A stretch of 64,000 bases of DNA from NCBI RefSeq assembly GCF_024979235.1, contig NZ_JANLCM010000002.1, positions 434,001-498,000 on the forward strand. The letters run 5' to 3'. Below are positions 42,459 to 49,662 of this stretch, one piece after another. Every line of letters begins with the position of its first letter. The first letter of the stretch is position 1. The notes beneath the pieces are model-generated. The model had not been told where the DNA came from, did no database searches, and was given only the letters and a program-made list of their open reading frames with translations. Origin of the DNA: Herbiconiux aconitum. Its GTDB lineage: Bacteria > Actinomycetota > Actinomycetes > Actinomycetales > Microbacteriaceae. A program made the translations under genes and the position numbers.

Positions 42459-44933
42459 ATGACCGCGGTGCTCCTCACCGGGTCGCGGGCGCCCGCCACC
42501 CTCGACCTCGCGCGCCGTTTTGCGGAGGAGGGTGCCTTCGTCGTCGTCGCCGACAGCGAGCCGACGCTCACCTCGGCATCGCGGGCCGTGGGAGCCGCCT
42601 ACCGAGTGCCCTCGGCGCGGTTTCGGCCGTGGGAGTTCGCGGAGGCCGTCGCGGGAATCGCCCGACGCCACGCGGTCGACCTCGTGGTGCCGACCTGCGA
42701 GGAGACGTTCTGGCTCGCCGCTGCCGTCGACGGCGCGTCGGCGGGCCTGCTCTCCGAATTGCATCTTTCCGAATTGCGCCCCCGGCTGTTCGCCCCGTCG
42801 ATTGACACGTTGCGGCGCCTGCACGACAAGGCGGCCTTCGCCCGGGTGCTCGACGAGATCGGGGCGAGCCGTCCGGCGACCGAAGTGATCGACTCGCGCA
42901 TCGCGTGGCGACGGCGGGCGGCGGCCCGGGCCGCGCATCCCGAAGCCGCCTTGGTGGTCAAGCCGGCCTTCTCGCGTTTCGGAAGTCGCACCCGCTTCGT
43001 CGGCCCGGGCGAGCCGTTGCCCGCAATCGATCGGATCACCCGCGATGAGGCCTGGCTCATTCAGGAGCGGCTCGCCGGCGCCGAGTTCTGCAGTTACGCC
43101 GTCGCCGTGGAGGGGCGGGTGACGGCATTCGTCGCCTACCGGCCGGTGTGGCGTGCCGGTGCGGGAGCCGGTGTGGCCTTCGAACGCCTGGACGCCTCGG
43201 TGGGGCCGGGAGCGGAGGCGCGCGCGATCGCCGAGCTACTCGCTGCCCACCTCTCGCTCACCGGCCAGTTCGGGCTCGACCTGATGGCGACGCCGGCCGG
43301 GGTGCGAGTGCTGGAATGCAATCCCCGGGCGACCAGCGGCGTGCATCTCTTCGCGCACGGCGACGGACTGGCCGGTGCGTTCTCGGGAGTCGCCGCCCAC
43401 CCGCCGAGTCTCGCGTCGGCGCGGCTCGCGATCCCGCACGCGATGTACGCCGTGGCGGGCATGAAGCGACCCGCCGACGTCGCGAGCTGGGTGGCGCAAT
43501 TACGGTCACCGGATGCGCTCCGGCCGCCGGGCGATCGCGTTCCGATGGCGACGCTCCTGCGCTCGGTGGCCGTGCAGTGGAGAACGTCGCGACGGGCACG
43601 GGTGGGGCTGACCGAGGCCTCGACGTACGACCTCGAGTGGAACGGAGAACTCGTTCCGGGCCGTTCCGGCGCGGTGCCGTCGAGGTTCGCCGCCGCCGAG
43701 CCGTCGGCTCCGCCGTCGAGGTTCGTGACCGACGACTCGGCCGCTGCGACGTCGCGGAGCTGTCAACCGTCAGCGGATGGCGTTCACAGCGGAGCGATGG
43801 CAGCCTTCGTCGATGGCGTGCGTGCAGCGGGTGGCACCGCCGCCTTGGTCGCGAACGTCGACGTCGAGATGGGGAGCACCGAGGTCGGGGGAGAGGTTCT
43901 CCCGGTGACGAGTCCTGCTCGGCGGCGCCCGGGCGCGTCACCCGCGAGTGGACCACCGAGCTACGTCGTGTCGCCGTTCACCCACTACGTGCACTACGCC
44001 CGCGAAGAACTGGGCGAACTGCCGTCGCCTGCGCTGCGAGTCGTCGCTCGCCTGACGCTCGGTGCCCTGAGCGCTGTGCTGCGCGCCGGCCGGGTCGACG
44101 AGGTCGTGATGGTGGGCAACGCCTTGCTCTCCACAAACCTCCTGCCCGATCCCGAGGAGCGCGCCGTCGTCGAGGTGACCGCACGGCTCGTCGCGGAGCA
44201 TCCGGGTCGTGCGATCGCCTGGCGCAGTGTGCACGGTCGGGGGAGTCAGTTGCCCGAGACGCTTCGGCGCGCGGGCTACCGGCTCATCCCCTCGCGGAGT
44301 GTGCTCTTCGCGGCCACCCGCGACACGGAATGGTCGACCCTCCGCGACGTCAAGCGCGACCGCGCCCTCCTCGAGGGCTCCGGGTTCACGGTTCGCCGCC
44401 TCACGGCACGCGATGCCCGCCCGCCGACGCCGGCTACCGCTGCCACCCCGCCGCCACCCGACCCCGTCCACACCCGTATCGCCGAGCTCTACCGGCAGCT
44501 CTACATCGCGAAGTACTCCACCTCGAATCCGCAGTACACGGCTGAGTTCGTCGCCCTCGCTCAGCACACCGGGCTGCTCGAATTCACGCTGCTCGAACGC
44601 GACGGCCGAATCGTGGGCGTGTTCGGCTCCCGAGTGGCCCACGGTTTGCTCACCGCGCCGCTCGTGGGCTACGACACATCCGTCCCGCAAGAGATCGGCC
44701 TCTACCGGATGCTGAGCTACCTGATCGCCCGCAACGCCCACGACGAAGGCGTCGACCTGCACAACTCCAGCGGCGTCGCCGACTTCAAGCGCAACCGGGG
44801 AGGGGAGCCCGAACTCGAGTACACCGCGGTCTCCACCCAGCACCTGCCCGCGCGGCAGCGTGCCGCCTGGGCCGTGCTCGACGCCGTCGTGAACCGACTC
44901 GCCGTGCCGATGGTCACTCGTCACCACCTCTGA
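42459..44933 (+). CDS. ATP-grasp ligase fused to a GNAT-like acyltransferase domain
   Basis: An 824-residue two-part protein. Residues 1-340: a carbamoyl-phosphate-synthase-like ATP-grasp module, with a Rossmann-like preATP domain (VLLTGSRAPATLDLARRF), LVVKPAFSRFGSRTRF, and the Mg-binding end FGLDLMATPAGVRVLECNPRA as two blocks. Residues 340-500: a Ser/Ala/Pro-rich linker region. Residues 500-824: a domain with VSPFTHYVHYAREEL and late LYRMLSYLIARNAHDEGVDLHNSSGVADFKRNRGG (two blocks), which resembles GNAT/FemAB-like acyltransferases. ATP-grasp enzymes join acids to amines, so the pair may build and cap an amide. The product is unknown. Confidence 0.75.
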   Translation: MTAVLLTGSRAPATLDLARRFAEEGAFVVVADSEPTLTSASRAVGAAYRVPSARFRPWEFAEAVAGIARRHAVDLVVPTCEETFWLAAAVDGASAGLLSELHLSELRPRLFAPSIDTLRRLHDKAAFARVLDEIGASRPATEVIDSRIAWRRRAAARAAHPEAALVVKPAFSRFGSRTRFVGPGEPLPAIDRITRDEAWLIQERLAGAEFCSYAVAVEGRVTAFVAYRPVWRAGAGAGVAFERLDASVGPGAEARAIAELLAAHLSLTGQFGLDLMATPAGVRVLECNPRATSGVHLFAHGDGLAGAFSGVAAHPPSLASARLAIPHAMYAVAGMKRPADVASWVAQLRSPDALRPPGDRVPMATLLRSVAVQWRTSRRARVGLTEASTYDLEWNGELVPGRSGAVPSRFAAAEPSAPPSRFVTDDSAAATSRSCQPSADGVHSGAMAAFVDGVRAAGGTAALVANVDVEMGSTEVGGEVLPVTSPARRRPGASPASGPPSYVVSPFTHYVHYAREELGELPSPALRVVARLTLGALSAVLRAGRVDEVVMVGNALLSTNLLPDPEERAVVEVTARLVAEHPGRAIAWRSVHGRGSQLPETLRRAGYRLIPSRSVLFAATRDTEWSTLRDVKRDRALLEGSGFTVRRLTARDARPPTPATAATPPPPDPVHTRIAELYRQLYIAKYSTSNPQYTAEFVALAQHTGLLEFTLLERDGRIVGVFGSRVAHGLLTAPLVGYDTSVPQEIGLYRMLSYLIARNAHDEGVDLHNSSGVADFKRNRGGEPELEYTAVSTQHLPARQRAAWAVLDAVVNRLAVPMVTRHHL

Positions 44934-44976
44934 GCGGTACAGCGCAAACACCACCACTGTGAAAGCGAGCGGTGCA

Positions 44977-44999
44977 CATGCTCTGGTTGCGCGAGCATG
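44977..44999. promoter_or_regulatory. Inverted repeat upstream of the XRE regulator
   Basis: CATGCTC (44977-44983) and GAGCATG (44993-44999) are perfect arms around nine bases, 19 bases before the GTG start of a small XRE-type regulator. This is a natural place for autoregulation. Weak evidence by itself. Confidence 0.35.
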
Positions 45000-45018
45000 G
45001 GGCCGGTAGGCATGAGGT

Positions 45019-45330
45019 GTGAGTTCCGTCCATTCCGATGCCGCGCGTGTGCTCGGTGCCCGCATCCGAGACGAGCGTCACCGCTTCGCGATCAACCAGA
45101 TGGAGCTCGCCGAGCTCGCCGGTCTGCATTTCACGAACCTCGGCAAGATCGAACGCGGTCAGGCGAACCCGTCGCTCCACACCATCCTCAGGATCGCGGG
45201 CGCGTTGAACGTCAACCCCGCGGTGCTGCTCGACGGACTGTCGGCCGACATGCTGCCCGACCGGCCGCACAAGGTCACGGTGGCCGATCTGATCCGAGCC
45301 CGCGAGGCCGGCGAGAAGCCGACGCCGTAG
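45019..45330 (+). CDS. Small XRE-family DNA-binding protein
   Basis: A 103-residue protein made almost only of a Cro/CI-type helix-turn-helix: ARIRDERHRFAINQMELAELAGLHFTNLGKIERGQANPSLHTILRIAGAL spans residues 14-63 in successive blocks. A short tail (KVTVADLIRAREAGEKPTP) follows. It begins with GTG. Its target is not known; an inverted repeat just upstream may be its own operator. It lies 85 bases after the ATP-grasp gene. Confidence 0.85.
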   Translation: MSSVHSDAARVLGARIRDERHRFAINQMELAELAGLHFTNLGKIERGQANPSLHTILRIAGALNVNPAVLLDGLSADMLPDRPHKVTVADLIRAREAGEKPTP

Positions 45331-45345
45331 CCCGGCCGACCGGCA

Positions 45346-45651
45346 TCAGAAGCTCACCCGCCAGAGATACTCATCTCCGTTCGGGCGGAACCAACGGATG
45401 ATCAGCACCGCCGACTGGGGCAACGACTCGCCCCGGATGCGCAGCAGCACCTCCTGCCCCGGGGCGAGGAGAAGTGGTGCGGTCGCGCGCATCAGCCCCG
45501 AGCCCAGCAGGCTGAACGACAGGCCCCGAATGGGCTCGTCGCTGATGTTGCTGAGTCGATAGCTCCGGGGTGCATCGCGTCGATCGAGGCGGAGCGGTAC
45601 GGGGTAGGCGACGGAATCGGTTTCGTGATGAGTGATGTAACTGCTTGCCAT
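45346..45651 (-). CDS. Small hypothetical protein after the polysaccharide ABC exporter genes
   Basis: About 101 residues if the ATG at 45651 is used. The frame is open to a TTG at 45711, only 15 bases after the ATPase stop, which would give 121 residues; no SD supports either. The protein has YRLSNISDEPIRGLSFSLLG and EVLLRIRGESLPQSAVLIIRWFRPNG, a beta-rich pattern like a small immunoglobulin-type domain. I do not recognise a family. It follows the TagGH-type genes in the same direction. Confidence 0.6.
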   Translation of the reverse strand: MASSYITHHETDSVAYPVPLRLDRRDAPRSYRLSNISDEPIRGLSFSLLGSGLMRATAPLLLAPGQEVLLRIRGESLPQSAVLIIRWFRPNGDEYLWRVSF

Positions 45652-45726
45652 GCCCAGAGCCAAACCCCCACCACCGACAATGGAGCCCTTCAGAGGCCCC
45701 TCGGCGACCAACTGTGGATAACTTCG

Positions 45727-46470
45727 TCAGGAAGGGTCGGCTGTGTCGGAGGAGTAGCGGGCCAGGGCCTCGTCGATCGGGCCGTCGAAAACCAGCCGCC
45801 CTTTGTCGAGATAGAGCCCCCGGGTGCAGAAGCGGCGCAGGTCGCGCTCGTTGTGCGACACGAAGAAGAGGGTACGCCCGCCCTCCAGCAGTTCCTCGAT
45901 GCGTCGGTAGCACTTCTCGCGAAAACCCTTGTCACCCACGGCGAGCACCTCGTCGACCAGGATGATCGGCTCCTCCAACTGGGCGATGACCGAGAACGCG
46001 ATCCGCACGCGCATCCCGCTCGACAGGTGCTTGTAGGGGGTGTCGAGGAAGTCGCCGATCTCGGCGAAGGCGATGATGTCGTCGAATCGGGCATCCACTT
46101 CGCGGCGGGTCATGCCGTGCAGCCCCGCCGTGAGGTAGACGTTGTCGCGCACCGAGAGGTCTTCGACGAATCCGCCCGTGATCTCGATCAGCGGAGCGAC
46201 GCCCTCGTTCACCCGCACGTGCCCCTCGTCGGGCAGCACCACCTCGGCGACGAGCTTCAGCAGCGTGGACTTGCCCTGCCCGTTGCGTCCGATGACGCCG
46301 ATCGCCTCGCCCTGCCGCACCGTGAAGCTCACGTCGCGCAACGCCCAGAATTCGCCCGGCCGGGAGCGGCGGGTGCTGCCGGCGAAGAGGTCTTTGAAGC
46401 TCCGGCGGGCGCGCTTGTTGCGCTTGAACCGGATGCCGACGCGGTCGACCGAGATGACGTCGCCCTGCAC
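45727..46470 (-). CDS. Polysaccharide/teichoic-acid ABC exporter ATPase (TagH/Wzt-like)
   Basis: A 247-residue ATPase. Walker A is IGRNGQGKSTLLKLV near residue 60, the signature is HLSSGMRVRIAFS, Walker B is IILVDEVLAVGD, and the switch is VSHNERDLRRFC. The group exports teichoic acids or O-antigen-like polymers; EVLAVGD is diagnostic of it. The start is GTG with AAGGAGAT upstream, two bases after the permease stop. There is no C-terminal glycan-binding extension, so it is the short form. Confidence 0.9.
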   Translation of the reverse strand: MQGDVISVDRVGIRFKRNKRARRSFKDLFAGSTRRSRPGEFWALRDVSFTVRQGEAIGVIGRNGQGKSTLLKLVAEVVLPDEGHVRVNEGVAPLIEITGGFVEDLSVRDNVYLTAGLHGMTRREVDARFDDIIAFAEIGDFLDTPYKHLSSGMRVRIAFSVIAQLEEPIILVDEVLAVGDKGFREKCYRRIEELLEGGRTLFFVSHNERDLRRFCTRGLYLDKGRLVFDGPIDEALARYSSDTADPS

Positions 46471-46472
46471 GC

Positions 46473-47276
46473 TCAGATCTCCTTCAACACGCTGCGCTCG
46501 GACTTCTGGAACACCAGGATGCCGATGGCCAGCAGCACGAGGGCCATGCCGGCCCCGACGCCGACCTGATACCAGTCCAGCTGATCGGAGAAGAACCCGG
46601 CCCGATAGAGAGAGAACACCCCGCTCAGCGGGTTGAAGGCGGCCCAGGGCTGCAGCCCCTCCGGCAGGTCGTGGGTGCCGTAGATGATCGGCGACGCGTA
46701 GAAGAGAAAGCGGAGGGCCAGCTTCACGGCCCGCTCGAGGTCGCGGAAGAACACCACGAGAGGGGCGACGATGAGCGCGACACCGACGGTGAGCACCGCC
46801 TGCAGCACGATGCCGAGCGGGAAGAGAAGGATGTCCCAGTTCACGGTGGCGCCGGCGAACACGGCGAACAGCACGAGCACCGGGATGCTGGCCAAGAACT
46901 CGATGCCCTTCGACAGCACCAGCCGGTTCACCCAGATGGTGCGGGGGATCTTGGTCGAACGGATCAGCTTGGCTTCCCTCAGGAAGGCGCGCGTCGAATC
47001 CGACACGGTGCCGTTGAACCACATCCACGGCAGCAGCGCCGACAGCAGGAACACGATGTAGGGCTCGGTGCCGACCGGGCGGTGGAACACCTGCGTGAAG
47101 ACGAACCAGTAGATGCCGGCCATCACGAGCGGGTCGAGGATCGACCAGACGTAGCCGAGCGCCGATGTCGAGTACCGCACGCGCAGGTCGCGACGGGTCA
47201 GCAGCCACAACGAATGACGGTACCGCGACCACCCGCCGCTCTTGCGAGACAGCGGCGCCAGTGTCGCTGCGCTCAC
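46473..47276 (-). CDS. Polysaccharide ABC exporter permease (TagG/Wzm-like)
   Basis: A 267-residue ABC-2 permease with six helices. RRDLRVRYSTSALGYVWSILDPLVMAGIYWFVF (two blocks) near residue 30 and PIIYGTHDLPEGLQPWAAFNPLSGVF near residue 200 are typical of TagG/Wzm proteins. It forms the channel for a cell-surface polymer together with the ATPase encoded two bases downstream. GTG start. Upstream lies a nucleotidyltransferase gene, with a possible hairpin at 47282-47308 in between. Confidence 0.92.
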   Translation of the reverse strand: MSAATLAPLSRKSGGWSRYRHSLWLLTRRDLRVRYSTSALGYVWSILDPLVMAGIYWFVFTQVFHRPVGTEPYIVFLLSALLPWMWFNGTVSDSTRAFLREAKLIRSTKIPRTIWVNRLVLSKGIEFLASIPVLVLFAVFAGATVNWDILLFPLGIVLQAVLTVGVALIVAPLVVFFRDLERAVKLALRFLFYASPIIYGTHDLPEGLQPWAAFNPLSGVFSLYRAGFFSDQLDWYQVGVGAGMALVLLAIGILVFQKSERSVLKEI

Positions 47277-47281
47277 GTGCC

Positions 47282-47308
47282 GGGGCCCTTCCGTTGTCGG
47301 TAGGCCCC
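47282..47308. terminator. Possible weak hairpin between nucleotidyltransferase and permease genes
   Basis: GGGGCC (47282-47287) and GGCCCC (47303-47308) flank a 15-base loop in the 41-base gap between two same-direction genes. It could reduce read-through or only be a chance GC-rich repeat. Confidence 0.3.
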
Positions 47309-47317
47309 TACTCTATT

Positions 47318-48010
47318 TCAGACGAACAGGTTTGCTCGTTCCAGGTCTTCCTGGAAGTCGACCTCGACGGCGTACAGGTCGGAGATGTCGACCGGCTCGA
47401 TCAAGACTCGGTCTTTCTCGATGGCGAGCTCGAGGCCGCGCTCGAAGTAGTCCTGGTCGTTCACCTTCTGCAGGTGACGGATGAACGAGGCCTTGTCGCG
47501 TGCCGAGATGTAGTTGATGCCCACGGCTTCGCCGAGTCCGCCGACCACCGTCTTCGAGAGCTCGTCGATGTAGCCCTCGGCCGTCGTCGTGTACTTGACC
47601 TCTTCATCCGACACCTTCGCGGTGTTGACCATCACGAAGGACTGGTCGCGCGCGATCATCGGCACGGCCCGGTCGAGAACGCTCGGGTCGAAGACGACGT
47701 CGCCGTTCATCCAGAGCACGCCGCCCGACGTCGAGGCCTGGAGCGCACGCAGCAGGCTCTTCGAGGTGTTCGTCTGGTCGTACTCCTCGTTGTAGACGAA
47801 GGATGCTTCGGGGAACGCCTCGATGATGTGCTCGAGCTTGTAGCCCACCACGATGGTGACCTTCGCGTTGGAGTCGAAGGCGTGCCGGATGTTGTCGAAC
47901 TGCTGGCCCATGATGGTGCGGCCGTCGCTGAGTTCGGTGAGCGGCTTCGGAAGGGAGCGGCCGAGCCTGCTCCCCATTCCTGCGGCAAGTATGACGACCT
48001 GAGTGGTCAC
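47318..48010 (-). CDS. NTP transferase (sugar- or choline-phosphate nucleotidyltransferase type)
   Basis: A 230-residue nucleotidyltransferase. VVILAAGMGSRLGRSLPKPL holds the nucleotide-binding Gly-rich loop with Arg and Pro-Lys, and LWMNGDVVFDP gives the metal-binding Asp. It activates a phosphorylated sugar or alcohol with a nucleotide, which suits synthesis of a surface polymer exported by the TagGH-like pair downstream. GTG start with AGGAGA upstream; an in-frame ATG 20 codons earlier lacks support. A promoter candidate (TTGCCC, 16 bases, TACACT) lies upstream on the minus strand near 48160-48190. Confidence 0.88.
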   Translation of the reverse strand: MTTQVVILAAGMGSRLGRSLPKPLTELSDGRTIMGQQFDNIRHAFDSNAKVTIVVGYKLEHIIEAFPEASFVYNEEYDQTNTSKSLLRALQASTSGGVLWMNGDVVFDPSVLDRAVPMIARDQSFVMVNTAKVSDEEVKYTTTAEGYIDELSKTVVGGLGEAVGINYISARDKASFIRHLQKVNDQDYFERGLELAIEKDRVLIEPVDISDLYAVEVDFQEDLERANLFV

Positions 48011-48330
48011 GTTTGTCTCCTCTGGTTGGCGGTCATTGCTGACCATGAAGTGCTGGGAGAGGACGGACATGAAGCAATATCGCTACCGAGCAACACCGCA
48101 GAGTTCAGGCCCGATTAACCTCTCGGAATCGATCCAGACACCTCGTCATGCCTCAGAACAGTGTACTGTGCCCCCATTTCGGGGCAAGGGCAGGTCTGTG
48201 TATCGTTTCTGTTTCGTGATGCGGCCCCCGGGCCCAAGAGATGTCAGACTGAGGGCTTCGCGACTGAGTCCTTCACGCAAGGACGACGAAGCCCGATGCA
48301 GGGCAGTAGAGGGATTGATAGGTTAGTGCG
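48011..48330. other. 320-base divergent intergenic region
   Basis: No gene is supported here, although one frame is open. The region holds a hairpin TGCCCC-N6-GGGGCA (48169-48186), a possible leftward promoter next to it for the nucleotidyltransferase, and a two-tier stem-loop at 48253-48294 in front of the rightward ABC gene. A -10-like TAGGTT just before 48331 would allow a leaderless mRNA. Confidence 0.6.
48253..48294. promoter_or_regulatory. Two-tier stem-loop upstream of the ABC exporter genes
   Basis: Outer stem GGGCTTCG (48253-48260) with CGAAGCCC (48287-48294); inner stem GTCCTT (48268-48273) with AAGGAC (48279-48284) around CACGC. Both stems are perfect. It ends 36 bases before the GTG start of the ATPase gene. 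It could be a leader RNA element, a terminator for transcripts coming from the left, or a DNA site. Confidence 0.5.
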
Positions 48331-49662
48331 GTGAGCTCAGAGTCAGACACTCCAGATGCCGGGGGAGCACGGTCTGGCGGCCCACGCGCCCCTCGTCGCG
48401 CACCCGCGAAGGCGGCCGGCACGGCGTCGGCGAGCACGGGTCGTGCTCCGGTGAAGCGCACCGCCGCGAAGAAACCCTCCACCCCGGTGAAGCCGACGAC
48501 CCCGGCGAAGCCCACCACGGCGCGCCGCCCCTCCACGGCTGCCAAGCCCGTTCCGGCCGATGGCCCTGAGGTCGCCGCCGCGGCGACCTCCGCTCCCGCA
48601 CCGGCCCGCAAGAAGCCCGCCGCGCCGCGGAAACCGGTGCAGCGCAAGACCGCGGCCACGACGGCAGCCGCAGCGCCCGAATCCGACGTCGTCGAAGCGC
48701 CGCCGACGACCGCCCCCGGCGACGAGAGCGTCGTCATCCCTGCCATCCCGGCACCGGTGTCCGCGTCCGCCCCCGACATCGCCTCCGCCCCCGACACCGT
48801 TCCGGCTCCCGCCGCCCGCACGCCGCGCGTTCCGCGCACGCCCCGCAAGCCGCGCACCGCCGTGTCGACCCCGCCACTCGTCGTGCGCGACATCGACCCG
48901 AACAACATCGTGCTCTCGATCTCGGGCCTCATGAAGAAGTTCGGCAGCACCACCGCCGTGGCCGGCATCGACATCGACGTGCCGCAGGGCTCCTTCTACG
49001 GCATCGTCGGCCCCAACGGTGCAGGCAAGACGACCACGCTCTCGATGGTCACCGGGCTCCTGCGGCCCGACGGCGGAACCATCACGGTGCTCGAGCAAGA
49101 CGTCTGGCGCGACCCGGCGTCGGCCAAACGTCTGATCGGCGTGCTGCCCGACCGGCTGCGGCTCTTCGACCGCCTCACCGGCCGTCAGCTCCTCTACTAT
49201 TCGGGCACGCTCCGCGGGCTCGACTCGGCGACGGTCGCCCAGCGCAGCGACGATCTCGCCGTCGCTTTCGGCCTGGAGGACGCCCTCGGCCGCCTGGTCT
49301 CCGACTACTCCGCGGGCATGACCAAGAAGATCGCGCTCGCCTGCTCGATGATCCACTCGCCGCGCATCCTGGTGCTCGACGAACCGTTCGAATCGGTCGA
49401 CCCGGTGTCGGCCGCGAACGTTGTCGAGATCCTCCAGAAGTACGTCTCGGGCGGTGGCACCGTGGTGCTCTCCAGCCACAGCATGGACATGATCCAACGC
49501 GTCTGCGACCGTGTCGCCATCATCGTCGAAGGCCAGGTGCTCGCGAAGGGCACGGTCGACGAGGTGCGCGACGGCGGCACCCTCGAACAACGATTCGTCG
49601 AACTCGCGGGCGGCCGCAAGAGCGCAGAAGGCATGGAATGGTTGCTGAGTTCCTCCGACTGA
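48331..49662 (+). CDS. ABC exporter ATPase with a long Lys/Pro/Ala-rich N-terminal region
   Basis: A 443-residue protein. The first 190 residues are low-complexity: repeated KPTTPAKPTTARRP-like basic stretches, like histone H1 tails, followed by an acidic Val/Ala/Pro section. The ATPase domain (about 195-430) has Walker A IVGPNGAGKTTTLSM near residue 227, signature DYSAGMTKKIAL (Ala for Gly), Walker B ILVLDEPFESVD and switch LSSHSMD. It pairs with the permease that starts 25 bases before its end. The basic tail may bind DNA, RNA or acidic lipids; that is a guess. GTG start, possibly leaderless. Confidence 0.87.
   Translation: MSSESDTPDAGGARSGGPRAPRRAPAKAAGTASASTGRAPVKRTAAKKPSTPVKPTTPAKPTTARRPSTAAKPVPADGPEVAAAATSAPAPARKKPAAPRKPVQRKTAATTAAAAPESDVVEAPPTTAPGDESVVIPAIPAPVSASAPDIASAPDTVPAPAARTPRVPRTPRKPRTAVSTPPLVVRDIDPNNIVLSISGLMKKFGSTTAVAGIDIDVPQGSFYGIVGPNGAGKTTTLSMVTGLLRPDGGTITVLEQDVWRDPASAKRLIGVLPDRLRLFDRLTGRQLLYYSGTLRGLDSATVAQRSDDLAVAFGLEDALGRLVSDYSAGMTKKIALACSMIHSPRILVLDEPFESVDPVSAANVVEILQKYVSGGGTVVLSSHSMDMIQRVCDRVAIIVEGQVLAKGTVDEVRDGGTLEQRFVELAGGRKSAEGMEWLLSSSD

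Noticed and set aside
48003..48326. Possible 107-codon gene between the nucleotidyltransferase and the ABC gene
   Set aside because: No ribosome-binding site, no domain, and codon use unlike neighbours; the region holds hairpins and promoter-like sequences instead.
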